Shown: piece by piece, positions 24,341 through 32,596 of the stretch
Layout: each line of letters starts with the position of its first letter
How positions within the stretch are numbered: position 1 is the stretch's first letter
Assembly: GCF_943914565.1 (NCBI RefSeq)
Contig: NZ_CALUCN010000003.1
Location: forward strand, 1-64,000
DNA from: an uncultured Tessaracoccus sp.
GTDB lineage: Bacteria > Actinomycetota > Actinomycetes > Propionibacteriales > Propionibacteriaceae
Reading direction: 5' to 3'
DNA: 64,000 nt
Position numbers and translations under genes: made by a program
The notes under the pieces: generated by a model
Databases searched by the model: none
Told to the model about the DNA's origin: nothing
Seen by the model: the letters and a program-made list of their open reading frames with translations, nothing else

Positions 24341-25207
24341 TCAGGGCGTCTTCGGGAGGGTGACCCTCCCCGACGATCCGTGCGCCGACGCGGTCATGAC
24401 CATCGTCCTGCTCCGTACGTCCGGAGCCACCCGCACCTCGAGCGCGCCTGTGGAGGTGATGTCCCCGTCCGCCATCGCCGCTTGCTGCAGCTCGAGCAGC
24501 CGCCGGGCATCCCAGTCTCGCACACCAAAGGAGAGGACGGGCGAGGCGGAGGTGCACGCCCACGTCACCGGACGATCGCTTCCTGTCACGGAGAGCGCCA
24601 TGCGACATCCGGACGCGACGCCATGGATCGCGATGCGTGATGGCGTCACCTCGATCAACTCCGCACGGAAGTCGGCGTCCAGCCAGCGGCCGAGCGCGAG
24701 TATGAGGTCCCAGCGCTCGGCCGCGTCGAGTCGTCTCACGTCAGGGACCTCATCGCCGCGCAGCAGCACCTTGTCCGCGGGCTGCGGTGGCCGGGCACCG
24801 TCGCAGTGCAGCGATGTCACCGTCAGATCCGGCGAGAGCAGATCGACCTGCACGCGCGAGTCGTCGCAGGTGCCCGCGAGGCCGGTCGCGTCGCGCAACA
24901 CCGCCTCGCCATCGACGGCATCCCACGTCACCTGCGGCGCCCGACGGGTGTCTGCGCCGGTGGCGGCACCCATGTCGACGAGGTCCCAACTGCGGTGCCC
25001 CTTTTCGTCGCCGGCCAGCACGGCTGCCCGCCCGTCGGCCACCGTGACCGAGCTCACCGAGCTGGTCCTGGCCGCGACTTCCCGCAGCCCCTCCGACCAA
25101 GCCTCGAGGTCGTCGACCGGTTCCTCCGCAGGGGAGCAGCCCACGGTCGCCGTCGCGAGCAGGCTCGCCACGGCGACCGCGCCGACACGGCTGCGCACCC
25201 CGGTCAC
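24341..25207 (-). CDS. hypothetical lipoprotein of a YbaB/WXG-like operon
   Basis: This 288-residue protein has a signal peptide and lipobox (LLATATVGC), so it should be anchored outside the membrane. The mature part has no recognised domain. It has two cysteine pairs (TCDDS...LHCDG and SGCRM...WACTS) that could form disulfides. The GTG start overlaps the stop of the WXG-like gene by four bases, making it the last gene of a three-gene operon. It ends 15 bases from the convergent tRNA-Gln. Confidence 0.75.
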   Translation of the reverse strand: MTGVRSRVGAVAVASLLATATVGCSPAEEPVDDLEAWSEGLREVAARTSSVSSVTVADGRAAVLAGDEKGHRSWDLVDMGAATGADTRRAPQVTWDAVDGEAVLRDATGLAGTCDDSRVQVDLLSPDLTVTSLHCDGARPPQPADKVLLRGDEVPDVRRLDAAERWDLILALGRWLDADFRAELIEVTPSRIAIHGVASGCRMALSVTGSDRPVTWACTSASPVLSFGVRDWDARRLLELQQAAMADGDITSTGALEVRVAPDVRSRTMVMTASAHGSSGRVTLPKTP

Positions 25208-26490
25208 TCGTCGAGCATCCGCTGGAGTTGGGCCGCCTCAGCAGCGTTCAGGTCCTCGCCCGCGACATAGGTGCGGATCATCGCGTCCAGCGTTTCGGAC
25301 AGCTCCTTGGCCGCCGTCTGGCCGCGTTTGAGCGCCTTGTCCAAGATGTGCTCGGCCAAGTCGTTGAGCGCGGAACTGGTCGTGCTCGAGAAGGCCGGGA
25401 ACCGCAGGAACATCGGCGCGATGGCAGGCGCGCCGCTCGCGTCCGCGATGGGTCCGTCGAAATCGCTGGAGAGGTCGGCCCAGAAGGTGACGTGGTCCTT
25501 GAAGTACTGCGTGTTGAACTTCAAGGTCTCGAAGTCGGAGTCACCGGCCGTCGTACGTCCCGCGACGTTGGCAGGTGACGGCCAGCCGTCCTCGCCCTGG
25601 CTCGCGGGCTCCTTGAGCCGGGAAATGGTGTTCTTCTGCTCTTGAATCGCGAGCACGTCGGTCACGGCCGAGTTCAGGACGTCGTTGACTCGTTGCAGCT
25701 CGTCGATCTGCAACTGCTTGAACTCCAGGACCTTGTCCCCGATCTGCCCCACGGTCTCGATGATCGCATCGATGCTCCACTCGTCGGGGATCCAGGACTC
25801 GGTGGCGAGATCAGTGTAGTACTGCCACTGATCACGCTCCTGGTTGGCGAACGCGGCCAGGTGATCGGCCATCTTCTCGAGAAACGCGGCGTCCTTGGAG
25901 AGCATCGACTCGATGCTCGTGGACGTCGTCTCGTGGGCGCCGTGCTGGAGACCAACGTTGTCGTCGTAGATCGCCTTCGCGCTGGGGCTGCGCCAGCCCT
26001 CGACGTCCCCGCTCGTGGGCACTTGGGACGTCGAGGACGGAAAGCCCAGGGAAGCAGTCTTCGCGGAGGCGTCCACCCAGGACTTCATGTGGTTGGCTAC
26101 CGAGAGCACCGTGTCCCGCATGTCCCGGGAGTCCAGCTCGAACTTCTCGTCCACGTCGTCAACGATGCCCTGTGCGCTCGCCAACGCATCGCGTGCCTCC
26201 TGCTGGCGCGGGTGATCCACAATCTCTTCGTGGATCGTTGCCTGTCCCATGTAGATGAGACCCTTCTCCCACCAGGCGTACGGGTCGTCGCGGTACTCCG
26301 TCACGGTGGTCAGCTGAAAGCCTGCGGAATAGGTGATGTCGTACTTGTACTGCTTGATCCTGCCGATCACACTGTGGATGTTCCCGAGCACGTTCTTGCC
26401 GTGCTCCGCCAACGCCACATAGCTCTCAACCAAGTCGCTGCACGTCTGATGGATCACGGTGGCTGCGTCGTACTGCCCGCCCACGGTCAC
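25204..26490 (-). CDS. large helical WXG100-like protein
   Basis: The protein has 428 residues (429 if the preceding GTG is used). It is almost wholly helical and has no signal peptide or membrane segment. VEGWRSPSAKAIYDDNV near residue 165 resembles the W-x-(G/S)-P-A-x-x-Y turn of actinobacterial WXG100/PPE-type type VII substrates. A helical hairpin follows, then a coiled-coil region with VLEFKQLQIDELQRVNDVLN. The start GTG overlaps the YbaB-like stop (GTGA). Such proteins are usually type VII secretion substrates or scaffolds. No secretion ATPase is in the window. Confidence 0.6.
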   Translation of the reverse strand: MTVGGQYDAATVIHQTCSDLVESYVALAEHGKNVLGNIHSVIGRIKQYKYDITYSAGFQLTTVTEYRDDPYAWWEKGLIYMGQATIHEEIVDHPRQQEARDALASAQGIVDDVDEKFELDSRDMRDTVLSVANHMKSWVDASAKTASLGFPSSTSQVPTSGDVEGWRSPSAKAIYDDNVGLQHGAHETTSTSIESMLSKDAAFLEKMADHLAAFANQERDQWQYYTDLATESWIPDEWSIDAIIETVGQIGDKVLEFKQLQIDELQRVNDVLNSAVTDVLAIQEQKNTISRLKEPASQGEDGWPSPANVAGRTTAGDSDFETLKFNTQYFKDHVTFWADLSSDFDGPIADASGAPAIAPMFLRFPAFSSTTSSALNDLAEHILDKALKRGQTAAKELSETLDAMIRTYVAGEDLNAAEAAQLQRMLDE

Positions 26491-27014
26491 CACCCCTGCG
26501 CTGCGTAGTCGCGGATGTCCTGGTCGAGCCGATGAAGCTCGTCGCGCGCGCCCCGTCCGGGCCCGGCGTCATCCAGGACGACGCCCGTGAACGCGTCGAG
26601 CAAGGTAGTCATCAGCGCCTGCGTCGTCGCCTCCTCCGCCCACGTCGGATCGATCAGCACGCGGTCGAACCGCCCCTGCTGAAACCGCAGCTCGACGTGG
26701 TGCCCGTCGTCGCAATAGGAGGGGCGCTCAGGCGCGAACTCACCCGCAGTCGCCCTGCGGTTGTAGTCCTCCGCGCGACGATGCCACTCCCGGTGCATGT
26801 CCATGAACCGCTGGAGGCGAGTGAGGTTCATGTTCTCGGGCGGTTGTCCAGTGGGCGCTGCGCGTCCATCGCGTGGAAGCAGGGACTTGACCTCGTCGGA
26901 GAGCGCTGCCGCGAGATCCTTGCCGTCGCCGTGTCGTCTCCAGTTGTTGTTGATGAGGAGCCGGACCACCTGGCCGTCGCGGACCTCCACCTGCAGCTGG
27001 TCGTTCATGGGCAT
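26487..27014 (-). CDS. YbaB/EspH-like protein heading the WXG-like operon
   Basis: This 175-residue protein starts at an ATG after an excellent AAGGAGGA site. It has two similar halves: VEVRDGQVVRLLINNNWRRHG followed by DLAAALSDEV, and ELRFQQGRFDRVLIDPTW followed by TTLLDAF. This G-x-V-x-x-L-x-I-d-x-x-W pattern recalls the YbaB-like proteins that accompany type VII secretion genes in actinobacteria. A link helix between the halves contains MDMHREWHRRAEDYN. It is translationally coupled to the WXG-like gene and is divergent from glmU. Confidence 0.55.
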   Translation of the reverse strand: MPMNDQLQVEVRDGQVVRLLINNNWRRHGDGKDLAAALSDEVKSLLPRDGRAAPTGQPPENMNLTRLQRFMDMHREWHRRAEDYNRRATAGEFAPERPSYCDDGHHVELRFQQGRFDRVLIDPTWAEEATTQALMTTLLDAFTGVVLDDAGPGRGARDELHRLDQDIRDYAAQGW

Positions 27015-27143
27015 CTGTGTCCTCCTTGCAGTAGACCGTCAGCCTAGCGACTGCTCAGGTCATCGCGGGGCAGGTCCGCGGCAGGAACCGGCCTCGCCAC
27101 CGCCACTGCCACTCGTGGGCGACGCGCCCCCAGCGATTGGCAG

Positions 27144-27149
27144 TACAGT
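27144..27149 (+). promoter_or_regulatory. probable -10 box for glmU
   Basis: TACAGT lies 36 bases before the ATG, leaving room for the AGGAGG ribosome-binding site that follows. TTGG upstream could be a weak -35 element. Confidence 0.45.
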
Positions 27150-27185
27150 GATCGGCACAGGCCGAACTGACAGGAGGCGTACCCG

Positions 27186-28646
27186 ATGACTGATCTCGCG
27201 CCCGTGGCCGCCGTCGTCGTCCTCGCCGCGGGCGGGGACACGCGGATGCGGTCCGCCCGCCCCAAGGTCCTCCACGAAGTCGCGGGCAAGACGATGCTCA
27301 GCTACGCGGTCTCCGCCGCCGCGGCACTCGCGCCCGAACACCTCGTCGTGGTGGTCGGCAGCCAGCGCGAGCAGGTCGTCGACGAGCTGGACCGGCTCGA
27401 CGAGTCGGTGTCCTGGCAGGTCCAGGAGGAGCAGCGCGGCACCGGGCACGCCGTGCGGTGCGGGCTCGCCGGGCTCGACGACATCGAGGGCGACGTCGTG
27501 GTCACCTACGCCGACGTGCCCATGCTCACCGGCGACACCCTGCGTCAGCTCGTCGCCGTCCACCGCGCGCGCGGCAATGACGCCACCGTCATGACCGCCC
27601 ACCTCGACGACCCCACCGGCTACGGCCGCATCCTCCGCGATGGCGAGCGGGTGCGCGGCATCGTCGAGCACGGCGCCGCGTCCGAGGAGCAACGCGGGAT
27701 CGCGGAGGTCAACTCCGGCGTCACCGTCTTCGAGGCCCAGACCCTGCGCGCGGCCCTCGACGCGCTCGAACGCGACGACGACGGTGGCGAGCTCCTCCTC
27801 ACCGACGCGGTCACGCGCGCCAACGCCGCGGGCCGGCAGGTGGGCGCGCACGTCGTCGAGGACTGCTGGCAGGTCGCCGGCGTCAACGACCGGGTGCAGC
27901 TCGCCCGGGTCCACGCCGAGATGAACCGCCGCATCCTCGACGCCTGGATGCTCGCGGGCGTCACGATTGTTGACCCCGCCTCGACGTGGGTGGACGTCGA
28001 CGTCGACCTCGCGCCCGACGTGGTGCTCCACCCCGGCACGATCCTGCAGGGAGCCACCACGATCGGTGAGGCCGCCGTGATCGGCCCGAGCACCACGCTC
28101 ATGGACGTCGAGGTGGGGGCTCGTGCGGAGGTGCTGCGCACGCACGGCTCGTTCGCGGTCGTGGGGGAGGGAGCCACCGTCGGCCCGTTCAGCTACCTCC
28201 GGCCCGGCACGATCCTCGGCTCGGACGGCAAGATTGGGGCCTTCGTCGAGACGAAGAACGCCCGCATCGCCGACGGTGCCAAGGTCCCGCACCTCACCTA
28301 CTGCGGCGACGCGTTCGTCGACGAGGGCGTGAACATCGGCGCGGGCACGATCTTCGCCAACTACGACGGCGAGCGCAAGAACCCCACCCACGTCGGCCGC
28401 GACGCGTTCGTCGGCTCCAACTCCGTCCTCGTCGCACCCGTCGACGTCGGCCCCGGCGCCATGGTCGCCGCCGGTTCGGTCGTCACCGACGACGTCCCGG
28501 CCGGTGCGCTCGCCGTCGCGCGCGGCCGGCAGCACACCTCGCAGGACTGGATGGCCAGGCGTCGCCCCGATTCCAAGTGGCACCATGCCGCCGCCGCACA
28601 CGACGGATCCATCCACCCCAAGGTCGCCGAGTCACGGGAGCAGTGA
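27186..28646 (+). CDS. glmU: bifunctional UDP-GlcNAc pyrophosphorylase / glucosamine-1-P acetyltransferase
   Basis: GlmU makes UDP-GlcNAc for peptidoglycan. The N-terminal nucleotidyltransferase shows VLAAGGDTRMRSARPKVLH (residues 11-29), then EQRGTGHAVRCGL and YADVPMLTGDTL. The C-terminal half is a left-handed beta-helix, with YLRPGTILGSDGKIGAFVETK, then NIGAGTIFANYDG and VGSNSVLVAPV. In the nucleotide loop, the second glycine of the usual AAGxGTRM is an aspartate (AAGGDTRM). At 486 residues the length is normal. An AGGAGG precedes the ATG, and prs follows after four bases. Confidence 0.96.
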   Translation: MTDLAPVAAVVVLAAGGDTRMRSARPKVLHEVAGKTMLSYAVSAAAALAPEHLVVVVGSQREQVVDELDRLDESVSWQVQEEQRGTGHAVRCGLAGLDDIEGDVVVTYADVPMLTGDTLRQLVAVHRARGNDATVMTAHLDDPTGYGRILRDGERVRGIVEHGAASEEQRGIAEVNSGVTVFEAQTLRAALDALERDDDGGELLLTDAVTRANAAGRQVGAHVVEDCWQVAGVNDRVQLARVHAEMNRRILDAWMLAGVTIVDPASTWVDVDVDLAPDVVLHPGTILQGATTIGEAAVIGPSTTLMDVEVGARAEVLRTHGSFAVVGEGATVGPFSYLRPGTILGSDGKIGAFVETKNARIADGAKVPHLTYCGDAFVDEGVNIGAGTIFANYDGERKNPTHVGRDAFVGSNSVLVAPVDVGPGAMVAAGSVVTDDVPAGALAVARGRQHTSQDWMARRRPDSKWHHAAAAHDGSIHPKVAESREQ

Positions 28647-28650
28647 ACAC

Positions 28651-29628
28651 ATGTCCGACACGTACGCATCGAACGAGAAGCACCTCATGCTCTTCTCCGG
28701 GAGGGCCTACCCGGAGCTCGCGCAGGAGGTGGCGGACCTCATGGGCCAGGAGCTCGTCCCGACGCGGGCGGTGACGTACGCGAACTCGGAGATCTACGTG
28801 CGCTTCCAGGAATCCGTGCGCGGCAGCGACGCGTTCGTGATCCAGTCCCACACCGCGCCCGTCAACGAGTGGCTCATGGAGCAGCTCATCATGGTCGACG
28901 CCCTGAAACGCGCGTCGGCGAAGCGCATCACCGTCGTCGCGCCCTTCTACCCCTACGCCCGCCAGGACAAGAAGCACCTGGGCCGCGAGCCCATCTCGGC
29001 GCGCCTCGTCGCGGACCTCTTCCGCGCGGCGGGCGCCAACCGCATCATGTCGGTCGACCTCCACGCCGCTCAGATCCAGGGCTTCTTCGACGGCCCCGTC
29101 GACCACCTGTGGGGGCTGCCGGTGCTGAGCGAGTACGTGAAGGACAAGTACGGCGACGACGACCTCGCCGTCGTCTCCCCGGACGCCGGGCGCGTGCGGT
29201 TGGCCGACATGTGGACCGACAAGCTCGGCGCCCCGCTGGCGATCATCCACAAGCGACGCGACCCCAGCAAGGCCAACCAGGTCGCCGTCCACGAGGTCGT
29301 CGGCGACGTCGAGGGCAGGACCTGCCTGCTCGTCGACGACATGATCGACACCGCAGGCACCATCACCCAGGCGGCACAGGCCCTGCGCGACCGCGGCGCG
29401 AAGCGCGTCATCGGCGCCGCCACCCACGCGATCTTCTCCGACCCGGCCACCGAGCGCCTCAACGCCTCCGGCATGGAGGAGATCATCGTCACCAACACCC
29501 TCCCCACCACCGCACACCCGGACATCCACAACCTCACCGTCCTCTCGATCGCGCCGCTGCTCGCGCGCGCCATCCGGGAGGTCTTCCTCGACGGGTCGGT
29601 CACTTCCCTGTTCGACGGCCAGGCCTGA
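28651..29628 (+). CDS. prs: ribose-phosphate pyrophosphokinase
   Basis: PRPP synthase joins ATP and ribose-5-phosphate. The 325 residues contain LFSGRAYPELAQEVA, ANSEIYVRFQESVRG and VVAPFYPYARQDKK. SVDLHAAQIQGFFDGPVDHL follows, then HKRRDPSKANQ (catalytic loop) and the PRPP motif LLVDDMIDTAGTI. ATG 28651 matches the family N-terminus. The order glmU-prs is conserved in actinobacteria. Its product feeds nucleotide synthesis and, in this phylum, cell-wall arabinan precursors. Confidence 0.96.
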   Translation: MSDTYASNEKHLMLFSGRAYPELAQEVADLMGQELVPTRAVTYANSEIYVRFQESVRGSDAFVIQSHTAPVNEWLMEQLIMVDALKRASAKRITVVAPFYPYARQDKKHLGREPISARLVADLFRAAGANRIMSVDLHAAQIQGFFDGPVDHLWGLPVLSEYVKDKYGDDDLAVVSPDAGRVRLADMWTDKLGAPLAIIHKRRDPSKANQVAVHEVVGDVEGRTCLLVDDMIDTAGTITQAAQALRDRGAKRVIGAATHAIFSDPATERLNASGMEEIIVTNTLPTTAHPDIHNLTVLSIAPLLARAIREVFLDGSVTSLFDGQA

Positions 29629-29630
29629 CG

Positions 29631-29981
29631 GTGACCGGGCGCGCAGCCCGGCTCGGGCTCGTCCTGCTGGGCGGCGCCGTGGGCACCGGGATCCGGGTCG
29701 CGCTCGGCGCCTGGGTGGAGGCAGCGCCCGCGACCCTCACCGTCAACCTCGCGGGCGCCCTCCTGCTGGGGATCCTCACCGCGCGCGTGCCCGCACCGGA
29801 TGCCCCGACGAGGGTCGCGCTCGGGACGGGACTGCTGGGCTCGTTCACCACGTGGTCGGGCCTCGCGTTCCTGCTCGCCGACAGCCCGACGCCGCTCGAC
29901 CTCGGGTGCGCGCTCGCGGCGGTCCTCGTCGGGGTGCCGTTGGCGGCGCTCGGTCTCAGGATCGGGGCCCGACGTGGCTGA
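29631..29981 (+). CDS. crcB: CrcB/Fluc fluoride channel subunit 1
   Basis: This 116-residue protein with four membrane helices starts at GTG two bases after prs. LLGGAVGTGIRVALG, TLTVNLAGALLLGIL and GTGLLGSFTTWSGLAFL are the helix motifs of the CrcB/Fluc family, including the polar TT track of helix 3. Fluc channels export fluoride as dual-topology dimers. Paired genes generally give heterodimers. It overlaps its partner gene by eight bases. Confidence 0.88.
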   Translation: MTGRAARLGLVLLGGAVGTGIRVALGAWVEAAPATLTVNLAGALLLGILTARVPAPDAPTRVALGTGLLGSFTTWSGLAFLLADSPTPLDLGCALAAVLVGVPLAALGLRIGARRG

Positions 29982-30336
29982 GGTGCTGCTCGTGATACTC
30001 GCCGGGGGTGTGGGTGCCGTCGCGCGGAGCCTCCTCGACGAGTGGCTCACCCCGCGGCTCGCACGCCCCGGCCGGGGCATCGTCGTGGTGAACCTGCTCG
30101 GGAGCCTCGCGCTGGGGCTCGTGGTGGGCCAGGGCCGCGCGGGCGCGCTGCCGGCACCGTGGCCCGCGGTGTTGGGCGTCGGGTTCTGCGGCGGGTTCAC
30201 GACGTTCTCGACCGCCGCGGTCGACGCCGCGCGCAGGCTGCGCGAACGGGGCGTCGGGGCGATGCTGCTGCACTGGGGGACGACCGCCTGCGGGTGCGTC
30301 CTCATGGCCGTGTTCGGCCTTGCCATCGCCCGGTGA
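29974..30336 (+). CDS. crcB: CrcB/Fluc fluoride channel subunit 2
   Basis: This is the 120-residue partner of the preceding protein, starting at GTG within its last codons. Motifs are LAGGVGAVARSLLDEW, GIVVVNLLGSLALGLV and VGFCGGFTTFSTAAVDA. The last matches the family's GFxGGFTTFST exactly, whereas subunit 1 has a looser version. This is as expected for two specialised halves of a heterodimer. No fluoride riboswitch was seen upstream of the pair. Confidence 0.9.
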   Translation: MAEVLLVILAGGVGAVARSLLDEWLTPRLARPGRGIVVVNLLGSLALGLVVGQGRAGALPAPWPAVLGVGFCGGFTTFSTAAVDAARRLRERGVGAMLLHWGTTACGCVLMAVFGLAIAR

Positions 30337-30385
30337 TGGCCGAGTGCGCACCGGGTGGGGGAATGCCCAGTAGACTCCCTGAATT

Positions 30386-31555
30386 GTGAACTCGTATTGG
30401 GGATTGCTGCGCACGCGGGGCGTCGCCAGGATCATCGCCGCGCAGCTCCTCGCGCGGTTCCCCAGCGGCATGATCGTGCTCGGTCTGCTGATCCACGTCG
30501 AGAGTCACTTCCACTCCTACGGGGCAGCGGGGCTCGTGCTCGCCGCGACCTCGATCGGGCAGGCCATCGCCGGCCCGGTCACGTCCCGCCTCATGGGCAG
30601 CCTCGGCGGACGGCCCGTGCTCATCACCACCACCGTCGTCTGTGCCGCGTCGCTCACCTGGATCGGGCTCGTCGAGATGCCGCTGTGGGGGTACATCGCA
30701 GCCGGCCTCGTGAGCGGCCTCAGCTTCCCGCCCGTGCAGCCGGCGGTGCGCACGATGTACCCGAAGCTCGTCGACGCGAGCCGGCTCTCGCGGCTGTTCT
30801 CGCTCGACGCGTCGGCGCAGGAACTCATCTGGGTGCTGGGCCCCATGGTCATCACGGTCGTCGCGATGCAGGTCTCGTCGACGATCGGTCTGCTGCTGTG
30901 CGCGGCGGTGCTCGTCGTGGGCGGCGCGTGGTTCGTCTCGTCACCCGAGTTGGGGGAGGTGCGGTTCGCGCCCAGCAGCGGCCGGTTCGGCGCGGTGCTG
31001 CTGCGCGGGCCCGTGATCCTCGCGACGGCCACGGGGTTCCTGATGATCGCCTCCACGTCGGCGATCGAGGCCTCGGTAGTGAAGCGCTTCGGGGAGGGCG
31101 GCGTCCAGGCCGGCGCGATCCTCGGCGCGATGGCCATGGCCTCGCTCGTGGCCGGGTTCGCGTTCGGGCACCGCACGGGCGGGAAACTCACCTTGTCGAT
31201 GTGGATGTGCACGATGCTGTTCGGGTCGCTGCTGGCGACGACGGGGCAGTCGTTTCCGTGGACGCTGGCCGCGATCGGGCTCGCCGGCCTCGGCATGGCG
31301 CCGGCGCTGGCGGTGATGTTCTCGCTGATCGCGGCACGGATTCGCTTTTCGGAGACCGCAGAGGCCTACGGCTGGGCGAACACCGGGCAGCTCGTCGGCG
31401 CCGCGCTCGGTTCCGCGGTGGCTGGCTTCCTCATCGACCACATGGGCTCCAACGGCGGCTTCCTCGCAGCCGCGGGATTCGCGTTCCTGGGCGCGTTGGC
31501 GCCGCTCGCCTTCTTCCGGGCACGCGACTGGCACCGCCGTCGGCGCATCGCCTGA
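30386..31555 (+). CDS. MFS transporter, 12-helix type
   Basis: The 389-residue protein has about twelve membrane helices. TSRLMGSLGGRPVLI between helices 2 and 3 is a variant of the MFS signature loop. SFPPVQPAVRTMYPKLV and the later TAEAYGWANTGQLVGAALGS resemble putative drug- or metabolite-export MFS proteins of actinobacteria. The substrate is not predictable. TAGACT ends nine bases before the GTG and no Shine-Dalgarno is present, so initiation is probably leaderless. Palindrome copies C and D follow the stop. Confidence 0.82.
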   Translation: MNSYWGLLRTRGVARIIAAQLLARFPSGMIVLGLLIHVESHFHSYGAAGLVLAATSIGQAIAGPVTSRLMGSLGGRPVLITTTVVCAASLTWIGLVEMPLWGYIAAGLVSGLSFPPVQPAVRTMYPKLVDASRLSRLFSLDASAQELIWVLGPMVITVVAMQVSSTIGLLLCAAVLVVGGAWFVSSPELGEVRFAPSSGRFGAVLLRGPVILATATGFLMIASTSAIEASVVKRFGEGGVQAGAILGAMAMASLVAGFAFGHRTGGKLTLSMWMCTMLFGSLLATTGQSFPWTLAAIGLAGLGMAPALAVMFSLIAARIRFSETAEAYGWANTGQLVGAALGSAVAGFLIDHMGSNGGFLAAAGFAFLGALAPLAFFRARDWHRRRRIA

Positions 31556-31594
31556 GCCGGGGTCCCGCCCCGCCCCGCCGTCTGCGCCCCGCAC

Positions 31595-31678
31595 GACGAG
31601 CACGAAACGCCGTGTGATCGCGTTGGCAGCGCAGTTTTGCGCGCTCTGAACGCAGTTCGACGGCGTTTCGTGCTCGTC
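31595..31678. repeat. intergenic palindrome family, copy C
   Basis: GACGAGCACGAAACGCCG (31595-31612) and CGGCGTTTCGTGCTCGTC (31661-31678) form an 18-bp perfect stem around exactly 48 bases. The six outer pairs (GACGAG/CTCGTC) differ from those of copy D but still pair. The interior has its own hairpin, GCGCA/TGCGC. Confidence 0.88.
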
Positions 31679-31743
31679 TCGGGGTCCGGCCGGGCGTGAC
31701 GAGGCCGCCGGGGTGGGGTGAGCCCCCTGGCGTGGTGGCAATT

Positions 31744-31839
31744 CCCCGGGGGTGGCACGAAACGCCGTGTGCAGGGCGGTAGAGGGCCCAAAACGGGGCC
31801 GACGGCGGGGTTGCGCGGCGTTTCGTGCCACCCCCGGGG
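31744..31839. repeat. intergenic palindrome family, copy D
   Basis: A 24-bp perfect stem is formed by 31744-31767 and 31816-31839, again with a 48-base interior. The inner 12 bp are the shared CACGAAACGCCG arm; the outer part reads CCCCGGGGGTGG on the left and its complement on the right. GGCCC/GGGCC inside forms a further hairpin. It lies 130 bases upstream of rplY, ahead of that gene's probable -10 (TACGAT). Confidence 0.9.
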
Positions 31840-31969
31840 GCCCGGTTTGGGGCCCCGCAGCGCACGGGCTACGATGAGTTGGTTGCCTGGCGAGGGACCA
31901 CGCGGTCCGTGATCGACGAGCTCCCTTGACCGGCGCGCGTGTTCGTCCCCCAGTAGTCAAGGAGCCACC

Positions 31970-32596
31970 ATGGCAGACGTGAAGATCAAGGCCGCCAAGC
32001 GCACGGAGTTCGGCAAGGGTGCGTCCCGCCGCGCTCGCCGCGACGGCCAGACCCCGGCCGTGATCTACGGCCACGGCAGTGACCCGATCCACCTGCTGCT
32101 GCCCGCCAAGGAGCTCTACCTGGCGCTGCGCACCGCCAACGCCCTGTTCGAGATGAGCATCGAGGGCGAGGACGATCCCGTGCTCGCCCTGCCGAAGCAG
32201 ATCCAGCGCCACCCGATCCTCCCCGAGATCGAGCACGTCGACTTCCTGCTGGTGAAGGCCGGCGAGAAGGTCGCCGTCGAGGTCGCCATCATCGTCACCG
32301 GCGAGCCCGAGGTCGGCCTGCTGGTCAACCAGGACCTCAACGCCCTGCCCGTGCTGGCCCCCGTCTCCGACATCCCCGAGCAGGTCGAGGTATCCGTCGA
32401 GGACCTCCCCGTGGGCGCCAACGTCTACGTCTCCGACGTCAAGCTGCCCGCCGACGTCGAGGCCGACATCGAGCTCGAGACCCTCGTCGCCTCGATCGTG
32501 GCCCCGGCTGCCGAGGAGGAGCCCGAGGAGGACGAGGACGCCGAGGTCGAGGAGACCGAGGGCGAGGAGTCCGCGGAGGAATCCGAGGAGGAGTGA
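31970..32596 (+). CDS. rplY: 50S ribosomal protein L25 (CTC form)
   Basis: L25 binds 5S rRNA. The N-terminal domain shows KAAKRTEFGKGASRRARRDG and VIYGHG (residues 6-35), followed by the CTC/TL5 C-terminal beta domain. The last 25-30 residues are almost all acidic (EEEPEEDEDAEVEE), as in many actinobacterial L25 proteins. At 208 residues it is the long form. It overlaps pth by GTGA, a conserved pairing. Confidence 0.95.
   Translation: MADVKIKAAKRTEFGKGASRRARRDGQTPAVIYGHGSDPIHLLLPAKELYLALRTANALFEMSIEGEDDPVLALPKQIQRHPILPEIEHVDFLLVKAGEKVAVEVAIIVTGEPEVGLLVNQDLNALPVLAPVSDIPEQVEVSVEDLPVGANVYVSDVKLPADVEADIELETLVASIVAPAAEEEPEEDEDAEVEETEGEESAEESEEE

Noticed and set aside
29631..30336. Fluoride riboswitch before the crcB pair
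   Set aside because: Only two bases separate prs from the first crcB, and nothing resembling the riboswitch fold is visible.
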